Of a stretch of 64,000 nucleotides of DNA, positions 1-10,170 are shown piece after piece (the stretch's first letter is position 1; every line of letters starts with the position of its first letter). The position numbers were made by a program, and so were the translations under genes. Source of the stretch: Paracentrotus lividus (taxonomy: Eukaryota > Echinodermata > Echinoidea > Camarodonta > Echinidae). Under the pieces are notes generated by a model. The model saw only the letters and a list, made by a program, of their open reading frames with translations, did not search any database and had not been told where the DNA came from. The DNA lies in the NCBI GenBank assembly GCA_940671915.1, contig CALNVZ010003430.1, positions 15,192,689 through 15,256,688 of the forward strand. Reading direction: 5' to 3'.

Positions 1-148
1 ACCTAAGTGTTTATAATTATGTTGGCAAAATAAGCTTAATCGAATAAATGTGATTTGAATATCATTCAATGTTACTGCATCCCTTTAAAACCTACCCCTA
101 CCTTTTGTCTCGCCCGGTGTAACGAAAAAAAAAAGGGGGTATACGTTT

Positions 149-225
149 CTGGATCCATCACTGGGGGCGCCAAAATCAAAATCACATCGGGCCCCACGGG
201 ATGCCAAATCCTGGATACGCGCCTG
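149..225. mobile_element. Two right-hand ends of small TIR transposons
   Basis: CTGGATCCATCACTG at 149-163 and CCTGGATACGCGCCTG ending at 225 both match the right-hand terminus of the CAGnGGCGGATCCAGG family that is complete at 9,257 and 59,752. No left end is visible upstream in the window, so these are fragments or elements truncated by the window edge. Confidence 0.5.
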
Positions 226-1810
226 ACTAGTGTTTATATACGTGAAAATAGATGAGTAATCATTCGATAAATAAGAAATTAAAGGGGCTCAAATATTTTA
301 TTTTTATTGTCGCTCACTAACAAACAAACTTTTTTTAAATTTTCATTTGGCCGATGAACTTTGTGATCAATGTTTAGTATGTCTTCTAAGCTCCACAGTT
401 TGGAAGTACACAAAGGGTTAAATTTACCCCATTCTGATAGTTCTGTAATACGCCATTCAATATACAATGTACCACTATACATCTAGGCCCACTGTGGCTC
501 AGATTGACCCGGAATATTGCATTGACTAGGAATTGGGTCGATTTGACCCCCCCTTTTTTTTTTTTAGAGTGGAGGTCTAAGGTGACCCTGAAATTAAATC
601 GCTTTAAAATGCTTAGATTAGAGAGTAAACAGAGAAATTAAAACTTTCAAGAAAATCAGTGGATAATTTCGTTAAACGAATTTTTAAAGAAAGATTGAAT
701 GAATTGTTGTTGTTTTTTTTTGCGAGCTCTTACAAAAAGTTGTGTGCTGTAATTTTTTTTTCTTCATAAATTGCCCCTTTTCGTTGATATATAGATAGAT
801 AGATAGATCTATTTCAAAGGCGTGCAAACTGTAGAATATGTTTGATAATGTATTGAATGCAAAGGTAAAGAAATTCATGATAATGATAATGATCCTAACA
901 AAAAGAGTTACGAATGTATTTATATATAGCGCCTAATATTAAACAATTTCACTTTTTACGCATGTCTGCATTGATACAATTGCGAAAATGGCAATTCATG
1001 GAATTAAGGCTAACTGTATTCATTACACAACATAGAAGCACTTCACAAGTGACTTCATAAAATGAAAACTATAAAGAGTAATGATTTGTGAATCGTTTGT
1101 TTCTCTATACTATTTTTTTTCTTCTGCACTTCATTTCACAGTTGAATTCCCCTGTATCCCATTCTCTTGGATATAGTTTTGGTTAATTACAATCTTTCTA
1201 AGTTTTGAATCTATTTTGACAAAGATTGAAAACGATTATGATAAAAACAGATACTGACACGAAAATGAGATCTAAAAAATCATTATAAATGTGCATAACA
1301 GTAGTATACAAACGTACTTTATGTAAAGTGCCAGTGTCCGAAAAATCCCAACACATATTTATGTCTGGCAAGCTAAGACTACATGATGTATCTCTCAAGG
1401 CAATGGTACAGTTCATCGCCTCGTTCTCATGCCAGACGCGGAGACGGGCGGCAGGCTTGCTACAAGCGCGCCGATCAAGCAGCTGCCACGCATAAAAATA
1501 TTATTGCAAAAAAAAAAAAAAAAAAAAAAATTTGAGAGAGAGAGAAAAAAATCAATGTAGCCAATTTGGGCTTGTAGGACCGAGGCCCGAGTTGCCTATT
1601 AACTGACTGAGATTAGCCCATTCTAAGTCTTCTTCTTCTCCTTTGCCAATTTGCAGCCATGTTCTTCTATTCGATTATTAATGTTGTCGGCGGGGGCTTT
1701 GAAGTTGCATTGGGACATCCATCAAAAATACCCTTCATTGGGTTACATGCCATGTGTTTGGTTAAATGATCACAAGAGACCGACAACTTACGAGACAAGC
1801 GAGATGAGTC

Positions 1811-1813
<3 letters not shown>
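226..1813. other. Gene-free AT-rich intergenic sequence
   Basis: I see no coding signal. It holds short A and T runs, a (GATA)-like stretch near 790-810 and a poly-A run near 1,507-1,530. The open frames here are short and lack recognisable domains. Confidence 0.6.

Positions 1814-1863
<50 letters not shown>
1814..1863. repeat. Poly-T homopolymer of about 50 nt
   Basis: An uninterrupted T run. It could be the reversed poly-A tail of a retrotransposed sequence; no target duplication was recognised. Its exact length is likely unreliable in any assembly. Confidence 0.9.
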
Positions 1864-1864
<1 letters not shown>

Positions 1865-1889
1865 TCTTGTGTTTATACCCTCTCTATTA

Positions 1890-2546
1890 TTCGCCTCTCT
1901 CTCGAACCTTGGAGGAAAGACCAAGCAATTTTCTCCCTCGGTCGCTCTTTATTCATATCATTCTCTCGCCTACTTCCTTCCCTCCAATCATAATTTGGAT
2001 TAAGGTCATGAAATATATGTGTTTATGCCATGCAGTTCTTCCATTGTTTATCTGTCACTGCGTCTCTTGTCTCCTCTCTCTTGATTCTCTCCCTCTCTCT
2101 CTCCCATTAATTTCTTCCCCATCTCCTTCGTTCTAATAAGAACATTGAAGAAGTTATGGTCTTGCCTTTTCTTCCCATATTCCTCTCTCGCGTTTTCCCT
2201 CCGTCGCTCCGTTTGTCTCCATCTCTTATCTTCCTTTCATTTTCTCTCTCTCTTTCCTTCTCCGTTTCCCCTTCCCCATCTCATTCAATCAAAATTACAT
2301 AATATTATACTGTTATATTCCTATTTGTTTATGTGACTTTCTCTGTCGGTCCCCTACTATCCTTATCTCCATTTTCTCTCTTTCTCATTTCCACCAACCC
2401 ATCTGTATTCTCTCTCTCTCTCTCTCTCTCTGTATCTATCTTTCCCTCTTCTCTCTCCTTCCTCCTTTTCCATCCCCTCCCCCTTCGCATCTCACAATAT
2501 TTTTATTCGCCCTTTCTCCTTACCCGTTTGTCTGTCTCTGTCTCTC

Positions 2547-2619
<73 letters not shown>

Positions 2620-2700
2620 CTCTCCCTCTTTCTCTTTCTCCTTCTCCATCTTCCATTTTCCCTCTCTCCATCTTTCCCCATCCTCCTCTCCTCATCCAAT
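1890..2700. repeat. Pyrimidine-rich tract with (CT)n microsatellite
   Basis: About 800 bp strongly biased to C and T on the plus strand, with an almost pure (CT)n run at about 2,552-2,614. The long open frames in it are serine/leucine or arginine/glutamate low-complexity by-products. Confidence 0.9.
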
Positions 2701-3320
2701 CATAATTTTGATTAAGCTGGTGAAATTACTGTGTTTATGTCATAACATATTAGATGGGGAGCATCACTAGATACGCGGGGAATTAAGACGCAATAAAACA
2801 TCGGTTTAGGGTTGCTCTCATCATATCGAATTCTCTACGCTAGTAGGAGATAATTTTCTCATATTATATCTTTGTATTTTATCTCTTTAGTCGTTGATTT
2901 GCGATCGGGTTGTGTCGTTTTTCGTATAATGAACGTTATTTTTTTTTATGAATAAGCAAAAGAGCGGGCGAATATCCAGAGGGTAATTCATTAAACAATA
3001 TCTAATCCGATTGGAATTAATAAAGAGCTTTTATTCGAAGAGTTCAAGACAGTTTAACTGGGACTGAACGCTGTACTAGGGATACGATAAAAATTATAAT
3101 AGGATAAAGAAATATTAAAAAATTATCATTTCTTTGGTACTTTGATACTGAAAACAGTTATACCTGTGAGGAAAGAATGTAGTCAAAATAAACAATTTTA
3201 AGGGAATATATTCATAATATTGGGATCTGTTATTTGTTTTCAATTTTATCTACAAAAAAATCATTACAAAACGAGCACTGTAATATTTTTGAAATTAATG
3301 TAAAGGACTGACATGAGTAC

Positions 3321-3323
3321 ATA

Positions 3324-3386
<63 letters not shown>
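3321..3386. repeat. (AT)n microsatellite
   Basis: Alternating AT for about 65 bp with one C interruption near 3,342. Confidence 0.95.
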
Positions 3387-3388
<2 letters not shown>

Positions 3389-3714
3389 ACCGCATATATA
3401 GGAGCTTATAATTCGACCGTTTACCGTTTAGTTAAAAAAAAAAACGCACTCTTTGTCTTAAGCAGGAAATACAATATATTCCAGATGGCGTCCTGATTGC
3501 GACGATGAATCCAACAAAACGTTATCGCTTTTCCTTTTATTCCTTTATATTAATCCAAATGGACTCTACCTCTCCCCCCCCCCTCTCTCTCTCTATCCCC
3601 GTCATTAAAAAAAAAGAATCATCGTTTTATTTATTCACGCAATGATAATATTTCAAGCGGGTAATTCTTTCAAAAGTAGTAATACATAACACTCCGGAGG
3701 TATTATCTGCTTAA

Positions 3715-3960
3715 AAACCCCATTACACTTTTGGACTTACAAACTCTATTTCATTTTCGGACCACAAACCTTTAGACAAACGAAACTTCAGAGCAGCAAA
3801 CTTTATTTTATTTTCGGACCAATGAACCCTGTTCCATTTTTTTGGACTATTGCATCAAATTTTCGGACAAATGAACCTTATTTGATATGCAGACAAATTG
3901 ATATCCAAGTGTAATATATAAAGAATTAACCTGTTCGGATAGACGATCCTTCGGAACAAC
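3715..3960. repeat. Degenerate short tandem repeat, TTCGGACnAAnGAACCT
   Basis: At least four diverged copies of a unit built on TTTTCGGAC followed by AAnGAACCT-like sequence and a T-rich spacer, spaced about 40-50 bp apart. No coding potential was seen. It looks like a decayed minisatellite or the inside of an old element. Confidence 0.5.
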
Positions 3961-4859
3961 GAGCTGTAAACATTTATTTTGTCAATTACAAAAAAAGGAC
4001 AAATTTTTTATGTAGCATTAATTTGATATACATGTAAGTATCAAACAAGGATTTGATTGAGGTAATGTTTTACACTTTTGTGTCTTGAGTTTCATATTTA
4101 CCGATATAGATTTTAGGGTCACACGTAGATTTTTAAGAAGTTTATAGTAAAATGAAAACATTATGCAACAAAAAGGGCAACTTGGAAGTCACCTTATAAA
4201 GTAGTGATAATGGTTACATGTTTCTGAGAGCTAACGTGAAGTATATAGTGATATGATATAACAAAAATAAATTGCCTATTTATACCTCGTAATTTGAATG
4301 TCTCAAAAAGTATAGTATTTTTTAAAGTAACAATTATTAGAAGGAAAAAGGTCGGAAATTATGTAGGGCCTACATAATGTCAAACATTTCGCTTTTGGCA
4401 CGCGGTTAAAATACTTTATTTTAAACCTTTTCCATGAGACCGACACTCAACAACACAATGATATATCTAGTGTTCTCACAGTAGCTTGTTTTCATTTTTG
4501 ATACTCAAGCTCATGACCCCCTGCTATAGGATCTCGAATCCACTGTATAAACACTATTTTGATCCTGCTATTAGCGTTACATTAATCCCTAATAAAAAAA
4601 TCTACCGAATTCAATATGCACAAACAAAATCAATCATGTAGTCCGTTGTTCTTGATTTACGCGTGCACATATTTAGTTTCCGAGCTACCCGTTCATGTTC
4701 ATTATGATGTCTGATCACTATGTGTATTTAGGTGATCAATGTATTTGAAATTGACCGATGGATTTGGTAGAGGGGTCATTGCCCTGTGTTTCGATAAATG
4801 AACCCTAAACAGGGTTCCAGGTACTAGGCAATATTGCCTATCGAAGTGCCGAATTTAGG

Positions 4860-4965
4860 AAGGCAGGTACAACTCTAAAAACCTGAAGTGTAATTTATGG
4901 CTGCACTTGAAGTGCTATATCAGCACCTGAAGTGCTATTTTAGCACTTGCCCAAGGGATAATTTT
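4860..4965. repeat. Clustered AAGTGCT/AGCACTT inverted motifs
   Basis: Several copies of TGAAGTGCTAT and AGCACTTG lie head to head within about 100 bp; related words recur near 5,250-5,285. They lie downstream, on the minus strand, of the tRNA-like segment at 4,990-5,065 and may be part of the same SINE. Confidence 0.4.
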
Positions 4966-4989
4966 CACCAAAAAATGTTCAATGGCGGT

Positions 4990-5065
4990 ATGGGATTCGA
5001 ACCGGGGTCCACCTGGACATGGAAGAGTACCACTGGACGTTACCAATAGAACCAACGGAGAATCT
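4990..5065 (-). mobile_element. tRNA-derived SINE-like segment
   Basis: Read on the minus strand, an A-box-like word (TGGTTCTATTGG, 5,054-5,043) is followed about 50 nt later by a B-box-like word (GGTTCGAATCC, 5,003-4,993), the spacing of an internal RNA polymerase III promoter. I could not build a credible acceptor stem, so a working tRNA gene is unlikely and a SINE head is the better reading. Confidence 0.5.
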
Positions 5066-5400
5066 CCTAACTCTAATTATGAACAGGATAAAGTAGATGA
5101 TAATGCAAAAATTTGAAGAAAATCATCATGCACACTATGATTTGCTATACGCAATCGTAAGATGTGAGTTGGTCTAACGTGCTCGTCAGCGCTTCTCAGC
5201 AGGGGACCCAGGCCGAAATCTCAACGAAGTCACGCCATTTTTCAGCTCTCGTGAAAGTGCTAAACAGCACTTTGAAGTGCTCTTCTGCTATCGCCCCCTC
5301 CTCATCTTCAATTTCAATTCATGTATTTGGTGTTACGGATAGACATGTCGTTTTTTAGCATTAGCTGCGACCAAGACAACAAGAAAGTAGTAAGTAGTCC

Positions 5401-5440
5401 CAGGCGCGGATCCAGGATTTTCCAGGCGGGGGGGGGGCCC
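5401..5440 (+). mobile_element. Left terminus of a CAGGCGCGGATCCAGG-type element
   Basis: CAGGCGCGGATCCAGGATTT followed by a G run matches the left end of the complete element at 9,257. The nearest opposite end is at about 7,172-7,192, but its flank (GTAGG) does not match the left flank (AGTCC). The two ends may therefore not belong to one insertion. Confidence 0.55.
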
Positions 5441-5480
5441 AACTTTTCAACAAAAAAATTTGCGAGCGGAGCGAGCAAAC

Positions 5481-6780
5481 GAGCGCGAAGCGCGAGTTTA
5501 AAACATTCCCCCACATATATGCCTATACTGACCTAAAACGAGGAATTTAAACAATTTCATTTTTACTCCTACGAAATTAATAATATATACTAGCAAAAAA
5601 AAAATAAAAAAAAAAAATTAATTGATGATTTTAAGAATGTGTTTCATTAATAAAAAAACAAAAAACAAAGCGAGCGCGAAGCGCGAGCCGAAAATTTTTA
5701 GCTATTATTTGAGAATATTGTGCATTATAGACCCAATTTAGTATCCACGAGCGCGAAGCGTGAGATGAAAACTTTGAATTAATTGTGCATTATATACCCT
5801 ACTGAATTTGTATCTGCGAGCGCGAAGCGCGAGCCGAAAATTTTGAGTTAAAAAAAAAAGGTATTTGTGCATTTATATGGTTTAGTATCCGCGAGTGCAA
5901 AGCGCGAGCTGAAAATTTTGAGGTAAAAATTGGAGTTATTTGTGCATTATGATTTATTATCAGCGAGCGCGAAGCGCGAGCCGAAAATTTGGGGTTTTAA
6001 AAGATAAGGGGCATTTCTAGCATAACAAATTGTAGATAATTGTGAATCATAGACCCTATTTAGTATCCGCGAGCGCGAAGCACGAGCTGAAAATTTTGAG
6101 TTAATTGTGCATTATATATCCTACTGAATTGGTATCTGCGAGCGCGAAGCGCGAGCCGAAAATTGTTAGCTAAAAATGGGACTTATGTATGCATTATGGT
6201 TTAGTATCCGCGAGCGCGAAGCGCGAGCAGAAAATTAAGGGCTTTAAGAGATATATGGAATAAATAAAGGGGCATTTCTAGCATAAAAAATTTTGTAGAT
6301 AATTGTGTATCATAGACCCTATTTAGTATCCGCGAGCGCGAAGCGCGAGCTGAAAAGTTTGAGTTAATTTTGCATTATATACCCTACTGAATTGGTATCT
6401 GCGAGCCGAAAATGTTGAGCCAAAAATTGTGCATTTTGAATTAGTATCCGCGACCGCGAAGCGCGAGCCGAAAATTTTGGGTTTTAAAAGATATATAGAA
6501 TAAATAAAGGCGCACTTTCTTGTATAAAAAATGGTAGATAGTTGTGCATTATATACCCTTTTGAAATGGAATCTGCGAGCGCGAAGCGCGAGTCGAAAAT
6601 TTTGAGGTTTTAAAAGTTATATGGAATAAATAAAGGGGCATTTTCTAGTACTAGAAAATGGTAGATAATTGTGTATTATAGACCCTATTTAGTTTCCGCG
6701 AGCGCAAAGCGCGAGCTGAAAATTTGGGGTTTCAAAAAATATTTTAAATAAATAAAGGGGCACTTTCTAGTATACCCATG
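5481..6780. repeat. Tandem array with GCGAGCGCGAAGCGCGAGC core
   Basis: About 14 copies of an AT-rich unit carrying a GC-rich core. Cores lie near 5,481, 5,669, 5,749, 5,817, 5,891, 5,963, 6,069, 6,138, 6,208, 6,331, 6,449, 6,577 and 6,697, with a shortened one near 6,403. The spacer reads roughly TGAAAATTTTGAGTT, then TTGTGCATTATAGACCC and TATTTAGTATCC. Units come in a short form (about 70 bp) and a longer form (about 105-130 bp) that adds a segment with GGAATAAATAAAGGGGCA. The core can fold as GCGC-GAA-GCGC. No protein is encoded. Confidence 0.9.
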
Positions 6781-6990
6781 AGGCCGACTATTTTTCCCAG
6801 GAGGCCGAGGGCCCAGGAGGCCGAGGGTCCAGGAGGCCTCTTTTCTTTGTGAAATTTTGAAACTTTAGTTTTAAATTTTTTCCTTATTTTTACTTTTCGT
6901 CACTAATGTATTTCCTTTTCTTTAAAAAAGGCGTATGAGCAATTATTGCAAAATACAATATGAGAAAAATCGGCCTCGTGGGCCTTCCCA
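6776..6990. repeat. GAGGCCGA inverted repeat pair with tandem copies
   Basis: CCCATGAGGCCGACTATTTT near 6,775 is mirrored by AAAATCGGCCTCGTGGGCC near 6,966-6,985. Between them, CCAGGAGGCCGAGGG repeats about three times (6,799-6,840). This looks like a small TIR element of about 210 bp nested at the end of the tandem array. Confidence 0.5.
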
Positions 6991-7171
6991 ACATTAAAGG
7001 CCTTAGTGGTCGTTTAGAACCAAATAAAGCCTATTTCGCGCTTCTGATTGAATAAAGTTGGGCGAAAATTGTACAAGCATCGGGCCTTATTCCCTTCTCT
7101 TTCTCCCTTTTTCTCCTCCCTTTTTTTTTTTTTTTTTTTTTTTTGGGGGGGGGGCCCTGGCCCGTCGGGGC

Positions 7172-7207
7172 CCCCCTGGATGCGCGCCTCTGGTAGGTAG
7201 TGAGTAG

Positions 7208-7259
<52 letters not shown>

Positions 7260-7276
7260 CATGGTAGTAGTAGTAG
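7172..7276. repeat. Transposon right end followed by (GTA)n microsatellite
   Basis: CCTGGATGCGCGCCTCTG (to 7,192) is a right-hand terminus of the CAGnGGCGGATCC family. It abuts a (GTA)n run of about 20 triplets at about 7,205-7,276. An AT/GC homopolymer run (about 20 T then 10 G) precedes it. Confidence 0.6.
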
Positions 7277-7518
7277 TAATTTAAAAAAAAAATAGTATGC
7301 TTTATATGTACAGATGTATAAGGTCTAGTGATGATAGTGCAGGTAGTTAAAAGAAAACGGTGATTTCACCAAGTTGGCATATAAACATATCACATTTTAC
7401 AAACAATATAATTACAAATATACAAATTGCAGGGAGAAAGGAAAAATAAATGAGACAGGGAAATAATGTATTGAACAAAAATTGTATTGAGAAACCAAAG
7501 AGTGAACAAATTAAAATG

Positions 7519-7589
7519 ATAAGCATAGAATCAGAGTGGACACTTAAAACAAAAATTGTTTTAGGTGTCCACTCTGATTCTATGCTTAT
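7519..7589. repeat. Long hairpin A (34-bp arms, 3-nt loop)
   Basis: Arms 7,519-7,552 and 7,556-7,589 are reverse complements over 34 nt with a single mismatch (a G-U pair in RNA), separated only by AAA. Arm key words are AAGCATAGAATCAGAG and CTCTGATTCTATGCTT. Confidence 0.95.
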
Positions 7590-7712
7590 TCTTCCTCCCT
7601 TTTCTTATTTCACGAGACCCCAGTGTAGAACATGAAAAGAAGAAGTATTATTCTTTTTTTTTTTTTTTGGTTCTACACTGGGGTCTCGTGAAATAAGAAG
7701 AGGGAGGAAGAA
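7589..7712. repeat. Long hairpin B (about 42-bp arms, poly-T loop)
   Basis: Arms of about 7,589-7,631 and 7,670-7,712 pair over some 42 nt with one mismatch; key words are CACGAGACCCCAGTG and CACTGGGGTCTCGTG. The 38-nt loop contains a run of about 15 T. It starts exactly where hairpin A ends. Confidence 0.95.
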
Positions 7713-8664
7713 GAAAAATGGAGAGGGAAAAAAAGATAGATAGACGAACCGAAAGAGTAGGAGAGGTGACCAGATTAGAATAAAAACAGAGATAATGTTT
7801 AAAAAAAATCACCTTAGCATGCTTTTGATAAATGAAATCTCGAAATCTAAATGCTCCATCTTCATAATCCTTCAACGCTGCTTTCTTTACTAGTCGTAAA
7901 TAAAGTAATCATCGAAACTGTTGAAAAACGAGGGTGCCGCCCCTTCCATAAAATACAAGCTCATCATGACATCAATATTTAAACCCTTTCATGTTAGCCG
8001 CCATTGTACGGGTTAAGAAGCAATAATTCCCCCACACCTATAAGCTTACTAATTTTATGATCGAGATATATATCCTTCTCAAGAAAACATAACGGTTTTC
8101 GCACTTTGCTGTTCTGCCATGAATACAGGCATTAAAATGGGACAAATTGAGTTGCGACGCGTCGCGACGTTGCGACATACCAGCCGATCTTCATGGTTAG
8201 TCCATATCGAATTATTAATGCACTTTCGATACCGTAATACCCCGGTATGACACTTTAATTTCATTTTAAAGGTAAATCCGTCCTGGAATTTCAATTTTTA
8301 AAAAGGCAGAAAACAAATAAACCCACGAAAGGAAAAAGAAATTATGAAAAATCAAATTTGTGACAATTTGTAAAATCCAGGAATTGTAACATGTAAGAAC
8401 ATTATGCGAATCAGCTCATCAATATATTATGTTTGTTTACTCACCTCTCTGAAATAATATTGATAATTATATGTTATGCTTATATCATGTATATACTTAA
8501 ATTAAAATATCCGTTCCTTGAGAACCATTAAAAAGGCAATTTTGGGGAGTTTACAGAAAAGTATCGTCACAAAATTTAAACTATAACGTTCTTATATTTT
8601 TTTATCATTTGACGGATTTCCTTTCAAACCTTCACTCATTTATTCATTTATCTATTTATCTATT

Positions 8665-8695
<31 letters not shown>

Positions 8696-9256
8696 TTATT
8701 ATTAATATTATTAATATCCAGCGTTGGGGGGGGGCGTGGCTGGCGTGCCCGCCCTTCTCTAAATCGAACATTTTTGGGGGAAATGCCAATAGCTTCTCTA
8801 CCCTATTTTAGGGGTCCTTGTATGATTAGTGATTTGAATCGGGAAAGGTTTACCCGAGTTTTTAAAGAGCCCTAGTCATTTCGGTATTTCATTCATTTTG
8901 CAGGCCTAAGCCTAATTTTGCACAGGCCCAATTTGCAATATTATATACCAGTTCATAATCACACTGCCTTTAATAATTATAATGATTCTGACAAACACTG
9001 AAACATAGGTTCATGTTCTGATAGAACATGTTTCCCACAGAGATTATTCCGATCTATTTCTTCAAGTATGTTTTAGTTCATTGTTGCTTTATCAAACTGT
9101 ATGCTCTCATTTAGAGTAGCATTGTAACACCATAGCACGGTAAGGTGTGAAGTAGGCTAATTCCTCTATTTACATGTATGATCAACAACATAAAGACAAT
9201 TCGATTTTGGGAAATAATCCGATAACACAAACAGAGACTTCTTTCATCATACACAT
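7713..9256. other. Gene-free intergenic sequence
   Basis: I saw no gene. It includes an (ATT)n microsatellite at about 8,655-8,717 followed by a short G run. The frame at 8,079-8,294 has no recognisable domain. Confidence 0.6.
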
Positions 9257-9452
9257 CAGGCGCGGATCCAGGATTTCATGAGGGGGAATTGCCGATTTTT
9301 GTACACTGAACTGAACTGAACGACGGCCACTTAGGAGGGGGGGGGCGGTGGGGGCGCAAAGGCTCAAATACCGATTCTTAGCAATTTTCTAGATTTTGGG
9401 GTTGAGGGGCGGGCCCGGGCAATCCCCCTCCCCCCTCACGGATCCGCGCCTG
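9257..9452. mobile_element. Complete 196-bp MITE with TIRs and 5-bp duplication
   Basis: Starts CAGGCGCGGATCC and ends GGATCCGCGCCTG as perfect inverted termini, continuing into paired G-rich and C-rich arms. It is flanked on both sides by CACAT (9,252-9,256 and 9,453-9,457), a 5-bp target-site duplication. It has no coding capacity and is non-autonomous. CAG-type termini suggest the hAT superfamily, but the usual hAT duplication is 8 bp, so the class is unsettled. Confidence 0.85.
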
Positions 9453-9590
9453 CACATAATAAAGATACTAGAGACATGTAAAAAGACGAATGAAAATACT
9501 TCACACTTTGTCGCTAGCCTGTCTTAAGTTACCCAAATTATCAATACTGCACTGAACAATTATTCTTTTGTCAAATCTCCAAACACTAAA

Positions 9591-9803
9591 GGTGCTATCT
9601 CACCTGAGGAAACATCTCCGAGACACCTGCGACTGATCAATTGCATCAGTCTTGGCAGTCTCAGAGACGTCTCCGCGACTTGAAAAAGAAATCTCTTAGG
9701 AATGAACGTATTCGATTGTGGCAACTCAAGAGACATCGCGGAGATGTCTCCGAGAGGTCGCGGATACACAGGAGACATCTCCAAGACGTCTCGGAGATAG
9801 CAT
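9591..9803. mobile_element. About 210-bp foldback/MITE-like element
   Basis: Ends are TGCTATCTC at 9,593 and GAGATAGCA to 9,802. Inside, variants of GAGACATCTCCGAGAC recur in both orientations, so the two halves can pair imperfectly. The two overlapping open frames on opposite strands are a by-product of this inverted structure. No target duplication was confirmed. Confidence 0.6.
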
Positions 9804-9989
9804 GCTTCGTTTCTTCGACTATTGCTCTGGTGTCCATAGGTCAATGACCTCACTGCGAGTGAAGACGGTGCACACGTACATGAGTGGTGAATTTGAATTT
9901 GAATATTTTATGTACAGCAAAATGCAAATACAAAAATCATCAGTCATTTAGAAATCTTAATTTTGATTGTATATAAAATTCAATTTTGT

Positions 9990-10170
9990 ACCCCCCCCCC
10001 TCATTAAATCCTGGATCTGTTCAATGCGTTAACTTAGGACCAATTGAGATCCTGGGACGCAACAAGGGCACTCCCGTAATTTCTTCTAATAAAACCAGCA
10101 TATCAGACAAAAATCGGGCAGCCCCCCCCCCCCCCGCCATTACAAAATTGATCCGCCGGTTGGGGTGTCT
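9990..10170. mobile_element. Degenerate TIR-element fragment with C runs
   Basis: The word AAATCCTGGATCTG near 10,006-10,020 and a second word GATCCGCCGG near 10,150, each next to a C run, resemble worn ends of the same CAGnGGCGGATCCAGG family. The borders are unclear. Confidence 0.35.

Noticed and set aside
1651..2770. Long open frames in the CT-rich region, including one of 161 codons
   Set aside because: They follow from the poly-T and CT bias (runs of F, L, S and P), have mirrored K/E/R frames on the other strand, and contain no domain.
5481..6780. CRISPR-like regular array
   Set aside because: Spacers are themselves repetitive and AT-rich, unit length varies, and the genome is animal. 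It is a tandem satellite.
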